This document shows, piece after piece, positions 1 to 9,564 of a DNA stretch of 64,000 bases (position 1 is its first letter; each line of letters starts with the position of its first letter). The DNA lies in assembly GCF_015840335.1 (NCBI RefSeq), contig NZ_CP060395.1:2207277-2271276 (forward strand), given 5' to 3'. The stretch is from Synechococcus sp. CBW1108 (lineage in GTDB: Bacteria > Cyanobacteriota > Cyanobacteriia > PCC-6307 > Cyanobiaceae). A program made the translations under genes and the position numbers. The notes beneath the pieces are model-generated. The model was not told the DNA's origin and ran no database searches. It saw only the letters and a list, made by a program, of their open reading frames with translations.

Positions 1-374
1 GCCACCGCCTGGCGATCCACCAGCTCGATGCGCAGCCGGGGCGGCGCCATCAGCCGGCGCACCTGCACCTGCTCCACCGGCAGGGCATTCACCACTGCGG
101 TGGCGATCCGCTTGGGCTCCAGTGCCAGCAGGGGCTGGGGAAAGGTCAGCTGGGCAGCCTGCACCACGTGCTTTGGCCTCACCAGCTCACTGCCGATGAC
201 CTCCACCTGGCTGGGCCCGCTCAACATCCAGCCCTGCCGCAGCAGGCCATAGCCCAGGCCGCCGGAGAGGGCGAGCAGCACCACCAGCCGCCAGGAGTTG
301 CGTAGCCGCTCCCTGATCCGCTGCTGACGCAGCTGGCGCCGGCGTTCCGACCCGGGCGGCGAAGGGGTGCTCAC
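1..374 (-). CDS. ftsQ: Cell division protein FtsQ, N-terminal part (cut by window edge)
   Basis: Only the first ~124 codons are in the window; the gene runs off the left edge. Translation from GTG at 374 gives a basic, Arg-rich cytoplasmic tail, one membrane segment (residues ~26-43, WRLVVLLALSGGLGYGLL), then an extracytoplasmic stretch fitting a POTRA domain (SQVEVIGSELVRPKHVV). FtsQ is a bitopic divisome protein that links early and late septum factors. It is the last visible gene of a leftward set miaB-ddl-orf-ftsQ; ftsZ would be expected next, outside the window. Assignment rests on architecture and the cyanobacterial gene order, as FtsQ sequences diverge strongly. Confidence 0.8.
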   Translation of the reverse strand, partial: MSTPSPPGSERRRQLRQQRIRERLRNSWRLVVLLALSGGLGYGLLRQGWMLSGPSQVEVIGSELVRPKHVVQAAQLTFPQPLLALEPKRIATAVVNALPVEQVQVRRLMAPPRLRIELVDRQAV

Positions 375-396
375 CTCAAAAAGCCCCGCAACTGGC

Positions 397-807
397 TCAA
401 AGTTCGCAGCGGGAGCGAGACATCAGCTCCTCGATCCAGCGCCGCGCCCTCTCGGCATCGGCGAAGGGCAGATCTTTGCGCGCCCCTCCCCCCACCAGCC
501 GCAGCCGGCAGGCCCCCTGGCTCTCATCGGTGAGGGGGGCTTCGCCGGAGTGCAGGGAAAGGAGCTCCACCAGTTCCAGGTTTTTGATGACAAAGGAGCC
601 CTCTTCCTGGATCTGGCCGGCTTCAAAGCGGCACCAACTGAGCACCCCATCCACCAGTCGGGCGCCGCCGCAGCTGTCGAGCTTGGCCAGTTCCGAGCCC
701 TCAGCCCATTCGCGGAACAGCCGCTGGCGCCGTCGTTCCAACCAGCCCAGGGCCGTGACCAGCACAAAGACCAGCAGCAGGGGAAGCCAGAGCAGACCTT
801 CTGTCAT
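397..807 (-). CDS. Small conserved membrane-anchored protein between ddl and ftsQ
   Basis: 136 residues starting [10 protein letters not shown]. An N-terminal membrane helix (residues ~4-20) is followed by a basic cytoplasmic-type region ([22 protein letters not shown]) and a ~90-residue soluble domain with no motif I recognise. Its ATG overlaps the ddl stop codon in an ATGA arrangement (804-807), and ftsQ follows after ~22 bases, so it is very likely co-transcribed and translationally coupled. The position suggests a cell-wall or division accessory role, but that is inference only. A much longer ORF in this frame reaches back inside ddl and is a shadow. Confidence 0.75.
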   Translation of the reverse strand: MTEGLLWLPLLLVFVLVTALGWLERRRQRLFREWAEGSELAKLDSCGGARLVDGVLSWCRFEAGQIQEEGSFVIKNLELVELLSLHSGEAPLTDESQGACRLRLVGGGARKDLPFADAERARRWIEELMSRSRCEL

Positions 808-1919
808 GGCGTTGGCACTCCCAGGGATGGCTGGTGCCATTCTCGGGCCCCCTCGATCAATTCGCACACCAGTTGCGGCAGGGGAATGCCACTGGAGGCC
901 CAAAGCATCGGGTACATGCTCTGGCTGGTGAAACCGGGCATGGTGTTGATCTCGTTGAGCCACAGCTCGCCGCTGGCTTCGCTGTAGAAGAAATCCACCC
1001 GGGCCAGGCCCATCGCCCCAACGGCCCCACAGGCCTCGATGGCCATGGCGCGGGCCCGCTCGGTGATCGCTTCGGGCACCTTCGCCGGGATCACGGTGTG
1101 ACTCTTGCCCTCGCTGTATTTCGTGTCGTAGTCGTACCAGTCGGCATCGAAACAGATCTCCCCCAGCACCGAGGCCTGCAGGGGTGCGCCGCCGCCTCCT
1201 TTCACTGCGCATTCCAGCTCCCGGGCGGCCACGCCCTGCTCCACCACCAGGCGCGGGTCGAGGGCCGCGGCGGTGCGCAGGCCGTTCAGCAGGCTGGCCC
1301 GGTCGGTGGCCTTGCTGATCCCCACCGAGGAGCCCAGATTGGCCGGCTTGACGAAACAGGGGTAGCCGAGCTGGGTTTCGAGCTTCCCCATCAGGGCTTC
1401 GGGATCTGACGCCACCTGGCTGGCACTGACGCAGGCATAGGCCACCTGGGGCAGGCCGGTGGCGGCGAAGGCGGCTTTCATAGCCTGTTTGTCCATGCCC
1501 ACGGCCGAGCCCAGTACCCCCGAACCCACGAAAGGCACCTGCATCAGGGTGAATAGTCCCTGGATGGTGCCGTCTTCGCCGTTGGGGCCATGCAGCACCG
1601 GAAACCACACCTCGATCTCCAGGGCTGCAGCTGGGAAGCCACGGAAGCCGCCGCGCGCCAGGGAGTGGCCGCTCTGCCGCGCCGCCGCCTCCAGTTGCTC
1701 GGCGCTGGCTGGGCTGCCCTGGGCCAGCACCGCGTCGGCCAGTTCGGGGCCCCACCAGCGCCCCTGGGGATCGATGTAGAAACAGTGCAGCGCGTAGCGA
1801 GCCGCGTTGGAGGGATGGCGCAGGGCGGCGGCCACGGTGGCGGCGGAGCGAATCGAGACCTCGTGCTCACCGGAGGCTCCCCCCAGGATCAGACCAACGG
1901 CGGTGGGGAAGCTGTTCAT
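804..1919 (-). CDS. ddl: D-alanine--D-alanine ligase
   Basis: 371 residues with the ATP-grasp fold of Ddl: N-terminal [34 protein letters not shown] in the middle, then [11 protein letters not shown], and near the C terminus [25 protein letters not shown], which carries the metal ligands (Glu/Asn) and substrate-binding loop. The enzyme makes the D-Ala-D-Ala dipeptide for peptidoglycan. Length fits the longer DdlA-type class. It follows miaB by ~30 bases and overlaps the next gene by four, so it sits in a cell-wall and division operon. ATG at 1919 is the natural start, directly before the conserved [11 protein letters not shown]. Confidence 0.96.
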   Translation of the reverse strand: MNSFPTAVGLILGGASGEHEVSIRSAATVAAALRHPSNAARYALHCFYIDPQGRWWGPELADAVLAQGSPASAEQLEAAARQSGHSLARGGFRGFPAAALEIEVWFPVLHGPNGEDGTIQGLFTLMQVPFVGSGVLGSAVGMDKQAMKAAFAATGLPQVAYACVSASQVASDPEALMGKLETQLGYPCFVKPANLGSSVGISKATDRASLLNGLRTAAALDPRLVVEQGVAARELECAVKGGGGAPLQASVLGEICFDADWYDYDTKYSEGKSHTVIPAKVPEAITERARAMAIEACGAVGAMGLARVDFFYSEASGELWLNEINTMPGFTSQSMYPMLWASSGIPLPQLVCELIEGAREWHQPSLGVPTP

Positions 1920-1950
1920 GCCGATCGGCTGGTGCCCACGGGGCCAAAAC

Positions 1951-3375
1951 TCAGGCCAGTTTGCCGCTGAGGGAGAAGGGGCGCACCTCTTCGATTTGGA
2001 CCGTCACCAGCTCGCCGGGGTGGATCGCTGTGCCATCGGGGCGCTGGCCGGGGAAGAAGGTGGGCCGGTTGGTGCGGGTGCGACCCACGACCTGCTCTGG
2101 TTTCTTGGGGTTGCTGCCCTCCACCAGCACCTCCTCGAGCCGGCCGAGATAGCGCTCGCTGCGCCGGCGGGCCGTGAGCTCTACCAGGGCGTTGAGCTCC
2201 TGCAGCCGCTCCACCTTCACCGCTTCGCCCAGCTGGTCTGGCCAGTCGGCGGCAGGGGTGTGGGGCCGCGGCGAGTAGGCGGCGGTATTCACCTGGTCGA
2301 AGCCGATCTCTTCGACCAGGGCCAGGGTGCGCCGGAACTGGGCGTCGGTTTCGCCCGGAAAGGCCACGATCACATCGGCACTGATGGCGGCATCGCTCAT
2401 GCGCTCGCGGATGCGCTCGACGATGCGGCGGTAGCGATCCACCGTGTAGCCCCGGGCCATGGCCTTGAGCACCTCATCGTCGCCGCTTTGGAAGGGGATG
2501 TGGAAGTGCTCGCACACTTTCGGCAGCTCGGCGCAGGCATCGATCAGTCGCTCGGTGAAGTAGCGGGGATGGCTGGTGGCGAAGCGGATCCGCTCAATTC
2601 CGGCCACGTCGTGCACGTGGTGGAGCAGGTCGGTGAGGGTGTGGCTGCGGCGGCCCTCGGGGGTGATGCCCGGCAGGTCGCGGCCGTAGGCATCGATGTT
2701 CTGGCCCAGCAGGGTGATCTCCTTGAAGCCGCGGGCGGCCAGGCCCTCCATCTCCAGCTTGATGGCGCCCGGTAGGCGTGACTGCTCCTGGCCCCGCACC
2801 GAGGGCACCACGCAATAGGTGCAGCGCTCGTTGCAGCCGTAGATCACATTCACCCAGCCGCAGACGCTGCTGTCGCGGCGGGCGGTGGTGATGTCTTCAA
2901 GGATGTGGTGCTCGCCGGTGGCCACCACCTGCTGGCCCTGCTCCACCTGGGCCAGCAGCACATCGAGCCGGTTGGCGTGCTGGGGGCCCATCACCAGATC
3001 CAGCTCGGGCACGCGCCGCAACAGCGATTCCCCCTCCTGCTGGGCGACGCAGCCCGCCACCACCAGGGTGAGGTTGGGGTTGGTGCGTTTGCGCTGGGCC
3101 TGGCGGCCCAGGTAGCTGTACACCTTCTGTTCCGCGTTGTCGCGGATCGTGCAGGTGTTGTAGAGCACCAGATCGGCCTCCAGCTCCGCCTCGGCCTCCC
3201 GATAGCCCATCGACTCCAGGATTCCGGCCATGCGCTCGGAATCCGCCTTGTTCATCTGGCAGCCGAAGGTGGTGATCCAGTAGCTGCCGCGTTGGCCGGG
3301 CGCCGGTCCTGTTGCCGGGGCTGCGCTGGCGCTGGGCTGGGAAAGGGTCGCGATCATCCAACCAGTGTCGACCAT
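1951..3375 (-). CDS. miaB: tRNA-2-methylthio-N6-dimethylallyladenosine synthase MiaB
   Basis: 474 residues with the full methylthiotransferase layout. The N-terminal UPF0004 domain has three cluster cysteines (FGCQMN, NTCTIRD, AGCVAQQ). The radical-SAM domain carries the CxxxCxxC motif in [15 protein letters not shown], and a C-terminal TRAM domain ends near [15 protein letters not shown]. It adds the 2-methylthio group to i6A37 in tRNAs reading UNN codons, using two Fe-S clusters and [16 protein letters not shown] and the CVVPSVRG loop favour MiaB over MtaB or RimO. ATG at 3375 gives the longest product; an ATG at 3357 (MIATLSQ) is an equally plausible start. Confidence 0.95.
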   Translation of the reverse strand: MVDTGWMIATLSQPSASAAPATGPAPGQRGSYWITTFGCQMNKADSERMAGILESMGYREAEAELEADLVLYNTCTIRDNAEQKVYSYLGRQAQRKRTNPNLTLVVAGCVAQQEGESLLRRVPELDLVMGPQHANRLDVLLAQVEQGQQVVATGEHHILEDITTARRDSSVCGWVNVIYGCNERCTYCVVPSVRGQEQSRLPGAIKLEMEGLAARGFKEITLLGQNIDAYGRDLPGITPEGRRSHTLTDLLHHVHDVAGIERIRFATSHPRYFTERLIDACAELPKVCEHFHIPFQSGDDEVLKAMARGYTVDRYRRIVERIRERMSDAAISADVIVAFPGETDAQFRRTLALVEEIGFDQVNTAAYSPRPHTPAADWPDQLGEAVKVERLQELNALVELTARRRSERYLGRLEEVLVEGSNPKKPEQVVGRTRTNRPTFFPGQRPDGTAIHPGELVTVQIEEVRPFSLSGKLA

Positions 3376-3416
3376 GGCTGATTGTCGCGATCGATGGCCC
3401 CGCCGCGACGCCCCGC

Positions 3417-5258
3417 TCAGAGGTGGTCCATCACCGAGAGCTGATAGCTGGTGCGCCCCAGCCGCCCACCCAGTTCGGCGGAGAGGGCCAGCAGCAACTG
3501 GATCGCTGTTTCCGGGGAACGCAGCCGCAGGCGCTCGAAGTCGTCGCGGCTGAGCACCAGCAGATCCCCAGGTTCATCGGCCACCACGTCAGCGCTGCGG
3601 GGCTTGCCGCTGAGAAAGCTGATCTCGCCGAAGCACATGCCGCTGGTGAAGGTCGCCAGGCGTGAGTGACGGCTGTCCCCGCTGCCGAACTGCACGTGGA
3701 CCCCGGTGGTGAAGTGCCCCGCGACAATCAGGAAGAGGCTGTCGCCATCGTCGCCTCGGCGGATGACCCGTTCGCCGGTCTTCACCGTGCGCGGCACCAG
3801 CAGGCTTTCCAGTTCCTGTCGCTGGGGCGGATCCAGTTGCAGGAGCAGCGACGGACGTTCCGGTGATGGTCGGTCGGGCCGCGCCTCGCGGGCCTGCAGC
3901 AACAGCTTTTCGCCGAGCTCGAGGGCGATGTCCAGTTCATCCACCCGCTCAATGCCCGTCTGGGCCAGGAGGTCGGCCCATCGGGGCGACTCGATCAGTC
4001 CTTGGGCCCGGGAGATCACCACCCGGATTCCCTGGCGGTCGAGTTCACCCAGCGTCTGGATCAGCATCTCCAGGGAATTGGGCAGGAGTTCCTGCACGTG
4101 GTGCATGTCCAGCACGATCACCCTGGCGCTGCGCGCCATGCCCTCCAGGTTGGCCAGCAACTGCTCCGTTCCGTAGAAATCCAGAACCCCCTGGGCGTGA
4201 AGAATGCGCAGGGACTGGCCCTGATCGCGCAGGTGCACCAGTTCCGTGTTGGTGCGCCAGCGGCGCGACTGAATGTGGTTGCCGGTGTAGCTGCGGCGGA
4301 TGGCCGAGCGGCCCAGGGGGTTCTGGTCGTAGAGGTGCAGGCTGAGGCGCTCGGAGAGCTCTTTGCAGGCGGCCACCCCGCGCACGCTGTTGCCGTAGCT
4401 GTCGAGCGGCGGGGAGTAGACGGCGATGCCGAACTGGCCGGGCACCACGGCCAGGACGCCGCCGGCCACCCCGCTCTTGGCGGGCATGCCGACATCGTGC
4501 AGCCATTGGCCGGCGGCGTCGTACATGCCGCAGGTGCCCATCAGGCTCAGCATCTGAACGGTGGTGGGGGCATCCAGGGGGCGTTCGCCGGTGAGCGGGT
4601 TGCGTCCCTGGCAGGCGAGGGTGGCCGCCATCACACCGAGATCGCGGCAGGTGACGCTGATCGCACACTGGCGGAAATAGAGGTCGAGGCCGGGTTCCAC
4701 ATCCCCCTCGATCACCGACACATTGCGCAGCAGGTGGCTGATGGCCCGGTTGCGGTGGCCGGTGTCCCGTTCCGAGGCGTAGACCTCCAGGTCGATGCTG
4801 AGCTCCCGCCCAGCCAGCTGGGAGAAGAAGTGGAGCAGCAGCGCCTCGGCCCCGGCACCGGCCAGCTGTTGCAGTTGGGCTGAGGTGGCGATCGCCCCCG
4901 CGTTGATCATCGGGTTGCGCGGTCGGCCCGTTTCCGGATCGAGGCTGATGGCATTGAAGGCTTCCCCCGACGGTTCCACCCCCACCTTGCGCTGCATGTG
5001 CTCCACCGAGAGCTGTTGCAGCGCCAGGCCATAGGCGAAGGGCTTGGAGATCGACTGGATGGTGAACGGCTTCTCCGTCTCGCCCACCGCATAGATCCGG
5101 CCATCGGCCATCGCCACCACGATGCCGAAGTCCCGGGGGACCGCCTTGGCCAGCTCCGGGATGTAATCCGCAACGGCACCCTCCTGGCATTGGGACAGCC
5201 GGTCGTGGAGCTCCTGAAGCAACCCGAGGATCACCGTCGACTGGGTTGCGGGGGCCAT
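3417..5258 (-). CDS. glsA: Glutaminase fused to STAS and cyclic-nucleotide-binding domains
   Basis: 613 residues. Residues ~1-320 are a serine-dependent beta-lactamase-fold glutaminase: the QSISKPF box holds the catalytic Ser-x-x-Lys (about S69/K72), with further family blocks NAGAIA and KSGVAGG. Glutaminases of this class are usually ~310 residues, so about half of this protein is extra. Residues ~350-460 look like a STAS domain ([21 protein letters not shown]), and ~475-595 like a cyclic-nucleotide-binding domain ([38 protein letters not shown]). This suggests glutamine hydrolysis gated by a nucleotide or a partner protein. The gene is monocistronic and divergent from the DgcA-like gene. 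Confidence 0.9.
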   Translation of the reverse strand: MAPATQSTVILGLLQELHDRLSQCQEGAVADYIPELAKAVPRDFGIVVAMADGRIYAVGETEKPFTIQSISKPFAYGLALQQLSVEHMQRKVGVEPSGEAFNAISLDPETGRPRNPMINAGAIATSAQLQQLAGAGAEALLLHFFSQLAGRELSIDLEVYASERDTGHRNRAISHLLRNVSVIEGDVEPGLDLYFRQCAISVTCRDLGVMAATLACQGRNPLTGERPLDAPTTVQMLSLMGTCGMYDAAGQWLHDVGMPAKSGVAGGVLAVVPGQFGIAVYSPPLDSYGNSVRGVAACKELSERLSLHLYDQNPLGRSAIRRSYTGNHIQSRRWRTNTELVHLRDQGQSLRILHAQGVLDFYGTEQLLANLEGMARSARVIVLDMHHVQELLPNSLEMLIQTLGELDRQGIRVVISRAQGLIESPRWADLLAQTGIERVDELDIALELGEKLLLQAREARPDRPSPERPSLLLQLDPPQRQELESLLVPRTVKTGERVIRRGDDGDSLFLIVAGHFTTGVHVQFGSGDSRHSRLATFTSGMCFGEISFLSGKPRSADVVADEPGDLLVLSRDDFERLRLRSPETAIQLLLALSAELGGRLGRTSYQLSVMDHL

Positions 5259-5446
5259 GCAGGCACACGGTCGGGATTGGAACCTGGCCTGAGCCCAACC
5301 TGGCGAACTGTCGCCGATGCGACCGAAGCGAGCGCAAAGACATAGTGCGCCATCCGTCCCGCTCCCCTTGCCCTGCAGGGGCGGGCGCCGCCAACGCTGA
5401 CGCCGGCCCCGGGCCGTGCCAGCTTGACGGCAGCGCCCCAGCCCCG

Positions 5447-6532
5447 ATGCGCCTGCGCCTGCGCCGCTTTCCGCTCACCAAGGCCGTGCCGCTGGCGATC
5501 AGCCGCGGCAGCACCAGCGCCGTGGAGCACCTGCTGGTGGTGCTGGAGCACGACGGGATCACGGGCTGCGGCGAGACCGGCGGCTTCGACACTGGCCACC
5601 GCGCCTACGAGACCACCGCCATCGCGGCGGAGCTGGAGGCTCTCGCCCCGTGCCTGGTGCCCATGGCGCCCGAGCCCCTGCAGGCCCTTGAACCGCTGCT
5701 GGCGGGGCTCAGCCCGCCGGCGCGCTGCGGCCTGGATCTGGCGCTTCACGACTGGTGGGGCCAGCGGTTGGGCCAGCCGCTGCACCGGCTCTGGAGCCTG
5801 GATCCGGGAGCGTGTGTCGCCACCAGCGTCACCCTCGGGCTGGGGGAGCCCGCGGCGGTGCTGGCGCGGCTCGAGCGCTGGTGGCAGCAGCTGCCCGCCA
5901 CCCGCATCAAGCTCAAGCTGGGCAGCCCCGATGGTCTCGCCCACGATCTGGCCCTGTTGGAGACCGTGGCGGCAGCCCTGGAGCAGCGGCGCCGGGCCAC
6001 TGGCGTGGCGTGCGAGCTGCAGGTGGATGCCAACGGTGGCTGGACGCTCGATGCCGCCAGGGCGATGCTGGAGCCCCTGGCGCGGGCCGGCGTGGTGCTG
6101 CTGGAGCAGCCGCTGGCGCCCCAGGCCGATGCCGAGGCCGACACGGCCGGCTTTGCGGCGCTCCATCCGCTTTGCCCGCTGCCGCTGGTGGCGGATGAGA
6201 GCTGCTGGGACCTGGCCGACCTGCTGCGGCAGGCCCCCCACGTGGACGGCATCAACATCAAGCTGCTTAAGAGCGGCGGCCTGGCCGAAGCCCTACTGAT
6301 GGCCCGTACGGCCCGGCGGCTGGGGTTGGGGGTGATGATGGGCTGCTATTCCGATGCCGCCCTGCTCAACGGCGCCGCCGCCCAACTGCTGCCGCTGGTG
6401 AATTGGCCCGACCTTGACAGCCACCTGAACCTGGTGGACGACCCCTTCAGCGGCCTGCACCTGGACGCCGATGTGCTGGTGCCCCCTTCGGGGGCCGGGC
6501 TGGGCATCAGCCTGAGGCAGGAGCCATGTTGA
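5447..6532 (+). CDS. Enolase-superfamily epimerase/racemase, DgcA-like
   Basis: 361 residues from ATG 5447 (MRLRLRRFPL). The N-terminal capping domain is followed by a TIM barrel with muconate-lactonizing-type residues: the KLKLG lysine pair (general base), metal ligands in VDANGGW, LEQPLA and VADESCW, and the second catalytic Lys in INIKLLKSGG. Such enzymes include dipeptide epimerases, o-succinylbenzoate synthases and N-acetyl-D-glutamate racemase (DgcA). The 7-base overlap with a DUF1611 gene makes the DgcA reading attractive, because DUF1611 protein DgcN and DgcA form a described D-glutamate catabolic pair. Substrate is inferred; L-Ala-D/L-Glu epimerase remains possible. Confidence 0.85.
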   Translation: MRLRLRRFPLTKAVPLAISRGSTSAVEHLLVVLEHDGITGCGETGGFDTGHRAYETTAIAAELEALAPCLVPMAPEPLQALEPLLAGLSPPARCGLDLALHDWWGQRLGQPLHRLWSLDPGACVATSVTLGLGEPAAVLARLERWWQQLPATRIKLKLGSPDGLAHDLALLETVAAALEQRRRATGVACELQVDANGGWTLDAARAMLEPLARAGVVLLEQPLAPQADAEADTAGFAALHPLCPLPLVADESCWDLADLLRQAPHVDGINIKLLKSGGLAEALLMARTARRLGLGVMMGCYSDAALLNGAAAQLLPLVNWPDLDSHLNLVDDPFSGLHLDADVLVPPSGAGLGISLRQEPC

Positions 6533-7596
6533 GCGCCTCCGCCCCGATCGTGCTGCTGCAGCACGGCGGCCTCGACGACCTCTCGGGCAAGACCGGCCTG
6601 GCCATGCTGCGCTACCGCTCCGGCCCGATCGTCGCCGTGATCGATCCGGCCTTCGCCGGCGCCGACCTGCGGGCCATCACCGGCATCCCCCGGGCCGTGC
6701 CGGTGGTGGCCGACATGGCCGCCGCCCTGGCCTACGGGCCCGCGGCGGCGGTGGTGGGCCTGGCCCCCTCCGGTGGGCGGCTGCCGGAGCTGATGCGCGC
6801 CGATGTGCTGGTGGGGCTCCAGGCGGGGCTCAACCTGGCCAGTGGTCTGCACAGCCGCCTGGGCGACGATCCCGAGCTGGCAGGGGCCTGCACCCGGCCC
6901 GGCCAGTGGATCTGGGACCTGCGCCAGGAGCCCCCAGCCCTGGCGGTGGCCACGGCGCGAGCGGCCGCCCTGCCCTGCCGGCGACTGCTGGCGGTGGGTT
7001 CCGACATGGCCGTCGGCAAGATGAGTGCCTGCCTGGAGCTGCAGGCGGAAGGCCTGCGCCGGGGGCTCGATGCCCGCTTTGTGGGCACGGGCCAGGCGGG
7101 GATCCTGATTGCCGGCACCGGGGTGGCCCTCGATGCGGTGCGGGTGGACTACGCCGCCGGGGCGGTGGAAGGGGCGGTGCTGCAGGCGGCCGCCGGGGCT
7201 GGGCCAGCAGCGCTGGTGCTTGTCGAGGGACAGGGTTCCCTCTGCCACCCGGGATCATCCGCCACCCTGCCGCTGCTGCGCGGCAGCCAGCCCACCGATC
7301 TGCTGCTGGTGCATCGTGCTGGCCAGAGCCAGGTGCGCACCAGGCCCGGGGCCGCCCCAGTGGCCATTCCCCCCCTCCCGGAGCTGATCGCCGCCGTGGA
7401 GGCGCTGGCGGCCCTGGGCCGGCCCGATGGCCTGCGGCCCCGGGTGCGGGCCGTGGCGCTCAACACCGCCCGGCTCGCCGGCGCTGAAGCAGACGCAGCC
7501 CTGGCGGCCACCGCCGCCGAGACGGGCCTGGCCTGCGTCGATCCGGTGCGGCAGGGCGCTGGCCAGCTGCTGGATGCTCTGCTGGCCGCTGGCTGA
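6526..7596 (+). CDS. DUF1611 family protein, DgcN-like (putative D-glutamate N-acetyltransferase)
   Basis: 356 residues. The N-terminal half is Rossmann-like (GPIVAVIDPAFAGADLRAITG). The C-terminal half has the P-loop-like motif VGSDMAVGKMSACLEL, a GTGQAGILIAG loop, and LVEGQGSLCHPG, all characteristic of DUF1611. ATG at 6526 lies inside the stop region of the upstream racemase-like gene (ATGTTGA overlap), so the two are translationally coupled. DgcN, a characterised DUF1611 protein in marine bacteria, acetylates D-Glu so that DgcA can racemise it. Function here is transferred by family and neighbour. A strong terminator-like hairpin follows, oriented for the opposite strand. Confidence 0.82.
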   Translation: MLSASAPIVLLQHGGLDDLSGKTGLAMLRYRSGPIVAVIDPAFAGADLRAITGIPRAVPVVADMAAALAYGPAAAVVGLAPSGGRLPELMRADVLVGLQAGLNLASGLHSRLGDDPELAGACTRPGQWIWDLRQEPPALAVATARAAALPCRRLLAVGSDMAVGKMSACLELQAEGLRRGLDARFVGTGQAGILIAGTGVALDAVRVDYAAGAVEGAVLQAAAGAGPAALVLVEGQGSLCHPGSSATLPLLRGSQPTDLLLVHRAGQSQVRTRPGAAPVAIPPLPELIAAVEALAALGRPDGLRPRVRAVALNTARLAGAEADAALAATAAETGLACVDPVRQGAGQLLDALLAAG

Positions 7597-7598
7597 AT

Positions 7599-7629
7599 AA
7601 AAAAACCGTCCCCACCTGGGTGGAAACGG
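7599..7629 (-). terminator. Rho-independent terminator downstream of tRNA-His
   Basis: On the minus strand an 11-bp stem with a 2-base loop (plus-strand 7606-7629, two G-T pairs) is followed at once by seven T (7605-7599). It lies directly 3' of tRNA-His and would end that transcript. It also touches the end of the convergent DUF1611 operon, but no T-run follows on that strand. Confidence 0.75.
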
Positions 7630-7641
7630 CTGGGAAACAAG

Positions 7642-7714
7642 GGCGAGCGAGGGGATTCGAACCCCCGGATGGCGGCACCACAAGCCGCTGCCTTAACCGC
7701 TTGGCGACGCCCGC
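7642..7714 (-). tRNA. tRNA-His (GTG)
   Basis: The minus strand folds as a full cloverleaf: acceptor GCGGGCG with CGCTCGC, anticodon stem GCGGC/GCCGC around loop TTGTGGT (anticodon GTG), T-loop GTTCGAATC. The discriminator base is C and the base before the acceptor is G (7715), giving the G-1:C73 pair that identifies tRNA-His. CCA is not encoded. Confidence 0.96.
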
Positions 7715-7813
7715 CTCAAACTACCCAAATGTACCAAGCCTCCCGGCCAGGGGGGTTTCCATTTCCTGGACCGATTTAGTGCCAACCTGGAAAGCCATTC
7801 AGCCACGCCTCGT

Positions 7814-8242
7814 TTGCCCGGCCGTCCGGACCTCCCCGCCCGTGCCCCCTGGCGCTCAGGCCTGCTGCTGCTGGCGCTGGCCGGCTCCGGCCTGGCACTC
7901 ACCAACCCAGCCTCGGCCGACTTCGAGGCTTTTGCTACCGACCGGTTGGTCGATGAGATCAGCGATGAGCTCTGCGTCAAGGGCGGGCTGCCCGTGTTGT
8001 TGCGGATGGCGATACCCAACTGCCAGGAGCTGGTGGAGGCCCAGCGCCAGGCCTTGGCTGGCGTTGTGGCCAGCCACACCCGCCGCACCAACCTGGTGGT
8101 GGCGAGCCTCTACCGCAGTGAGGTGGGTGGCCAGACCGTGCTGGCTTGGCAGGTGCCGCGCTTCCGCTCCACCGTGCTGGCAGTGGCCGGCCAGTTTGTG
8201 CTGATCGCGGCCAGCAGCGACAACTCCCAGGAGGGGCCGTGA
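7814..8242 (+). CDS. Secreted DUF4359-type protein
   Basis: 142 residues if started at TTG 7814. An N-terminal membrane or signal segment (SGLLLLALAGSGLALTNPASA, residues ~15-35) is followed by a ~100-residue exported domain with two Cys (ELCVKGG and PNCQELV) and ending in LAVAGQFVLIAAS. Length, signal segment and the TNP-x-(3-5)-F start of the mature domain fit the cyanobacterial DUF4359 family, whose function is unknown. I see no ATG in frame; TTG is the best candidate. Its stop overlaps the GTG of the next gene (GTGA), so the two are probably one operon. Confidence 0.65.
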   Translation: MPGRPDLPARAPWRSGLLLLALAGSGLALTNPASADFEAFATDRLVDEISDELCVKGGLPVLLRMAIPNCQELVEAQRQALAGVVASHTRRTNLVVASLYRSEVGGQTVLAWQVPRFRSTVLAVAGQFVLIAASSDNSQEGP

Positions 8243-9564
8243 ACCCTGCTGCTGGGCCCAGCTCGCTGCTGGTGCGCCTGCCCCGCGGCCTGCTGGATCC
8301 ACGGCTGGCGGTGGGCTTTGGGGCCGATGCCGATGGTCTGGTGTGGCTAAGGCTCCGGGTAGCAGCTGGCCAGATCACGGCGATCGAACCCCTGCCGGCC
8401 GCGGCGCCCCCCACGGCCGCCGGGCTGCCGTTGGCGCTCACGCCCCTGGTGGAGCCCCATGCCCACCTCGATAAGGCCTTCAGCGCCGTCGCCTTTCCCA
8501 ACCGCCAGGGCACCATGGCCGCGGCCATGGCGGCCAACCAGTGCGAACACGGCGAGCGCACGGCCGAGCAGGTGGCCGAGCGGGCCGAGCGGGCCCTGGA
8601 TCGGGCCTGGCGCAATGGTCTGCGGGCCATCCGCAGCCACGTTGACAGCCTGGGGCCGGCGGCCCAGCCCAGCTGGGATGCCCTGCTGGAAGCCCGCCAG
8701 CGCTGGCTTGGCCGGGTGGAGCTGCAGCTGGTGGCGATGGCACCTGTGGAGCACTGGCTCAGCCCCGACGGCGTTCCCCTGGCCCGCAGGGTGGCGGACG
8801 GCCAGGGGCTGCTGGGTGGGGTGATCGGCCCCCCCTATGGCCAGGGGCTGGCCCGCCGCATCGCCGATCGGGAGGCGCTGCTGGCCCTGCTTGAGCTGGC
8901 CGAGCGCTGTGGCTGTGGCGTGGACCTCCACGTCGATGAATCCGACGCCTATCCCGGCGTCGGGGTTGATCTGGTGGCTGGGCTGGCCCTGGAGCAGCGC
9001 CGGGCCGTGGCGATCACCTGCAGCCACGCCAGCAGCATGGGCCTGCTCTCAGCGCGGGCCTGCGACCGGCTGGCCGACCGGCTGGCCGAGGCGGAGATCG
9101 CCGTTGTGGCCCTGCCGACGACTAATTTTTGGCTGCTGGGGCGCCGGCCGGAACGCACCCCCTGGCGCCGCCCGCTGGCGCCGATCCGCAGCCTGCAGCG
9201 GGCCGGGGTGCGGCTGGCCATCGGCGGCGACAACGTGCAGGATCCCTGGTATCCCGGCGGGGATTTTGATCCGATCGAGCTGCTGCGCCTAGCGGCGCCG
9301 CTGTGTCAGCTGATGCCCTGGCAGCGCCTTGGCCTGGCCCCCTTCAGCACCGCCGCCGCCGCGGTGCTCCAACTGGCCTGGGACGGGGTGGTGCGGGTGG
9401 GTGCCCCCGCCGACCTGGTGCTGTTGGGGGCAGGCTCCTGGGGCGAGTTGCTGGCCCGGCCGCCCCAGCGGCGGGTGCTGCGCGGCGGCCAGTGGCTGCC
9501 CCCTCCCGAGCAGGAGCTGCCCTCCCCTCTCCTATTCACCCCCGCCCCCGTCTCCCATGGCTGA
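8239..9564 (+). CDS. Metal-dependent amidohydrolase, cytosine-deaminase (CodA)-like
   Basis: 441 residues from GTG 8239, preceded by a good Shine-Dalgarno (GGAGGG, 8230-8235). The TIM-barrel amidohydrolase signature is complete: HxH in EPHAHLDKAF, a His-Glu pair in DLHVDESDA, a His in ITCSHASSMG, and the metal/acid Asp in GGDNVQDPWYPGGDF, which resembles the E. coli CodA segment DDVFDPWYP. It therefore likely hydrolyses a cyclic amidine or amide, but the real substrate is uncertain. It overlaps the DUF4359 gene by 4 bases and the FAD-oxidase gene by 8. Confidence 0.83.
   Translation: MNPAAGPSSLLVRLPRGLLDPRLAVGFGADADGLVWLRLRVAAGQITAIEPLPAAAPPTAAGLPLALTPLVEPHAHLDKAFSAVAFPNRQGTMAAAMAANQCEHGERTAEQVAERAERALDRAWRNGLRAIRSHVDSLGPAAQPSWDALLEARQRWLGRVELQLVAMAPVEHWLSPDGVPLARRVADGQGLLGGVIGPPYGQGLARRIADREALLALLELAERCGCGVDLHVDESDAYPGVGVDLVAGLALEQRRAVAITCSHASSMGLLSARACDRLADRLAEAEIAVVALPTTNFWLLGRRPERTPWRRPLAPIRSLQRAGVRLAIGGDNVQDPWYPGGDFDPIELLRLAAPLCQLMPWQRLGLAPFSTAAAAVLQLAWDGVVRVGAPADLVLLGAGSWGELLARPPQRRVLRGGQWLPPPEQELPSPLLFTPAPVSHG

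Noticed and set aside
397-1755. 452-codon minus-strand ORF spanning ddl and the following gene
   Set aside because: Most of it is an out-of-frame Gly/Arg/Pro-rich shadow of ddl; only the last 136 codons from ATG 807 look like a protein.
5246-5446. N-terminal extension of the DgcA-like gene
   Set aside because: Low-complexity Arg/Pro/Gly sequence without family similarity; ATG 5447 begins the conserved fold.
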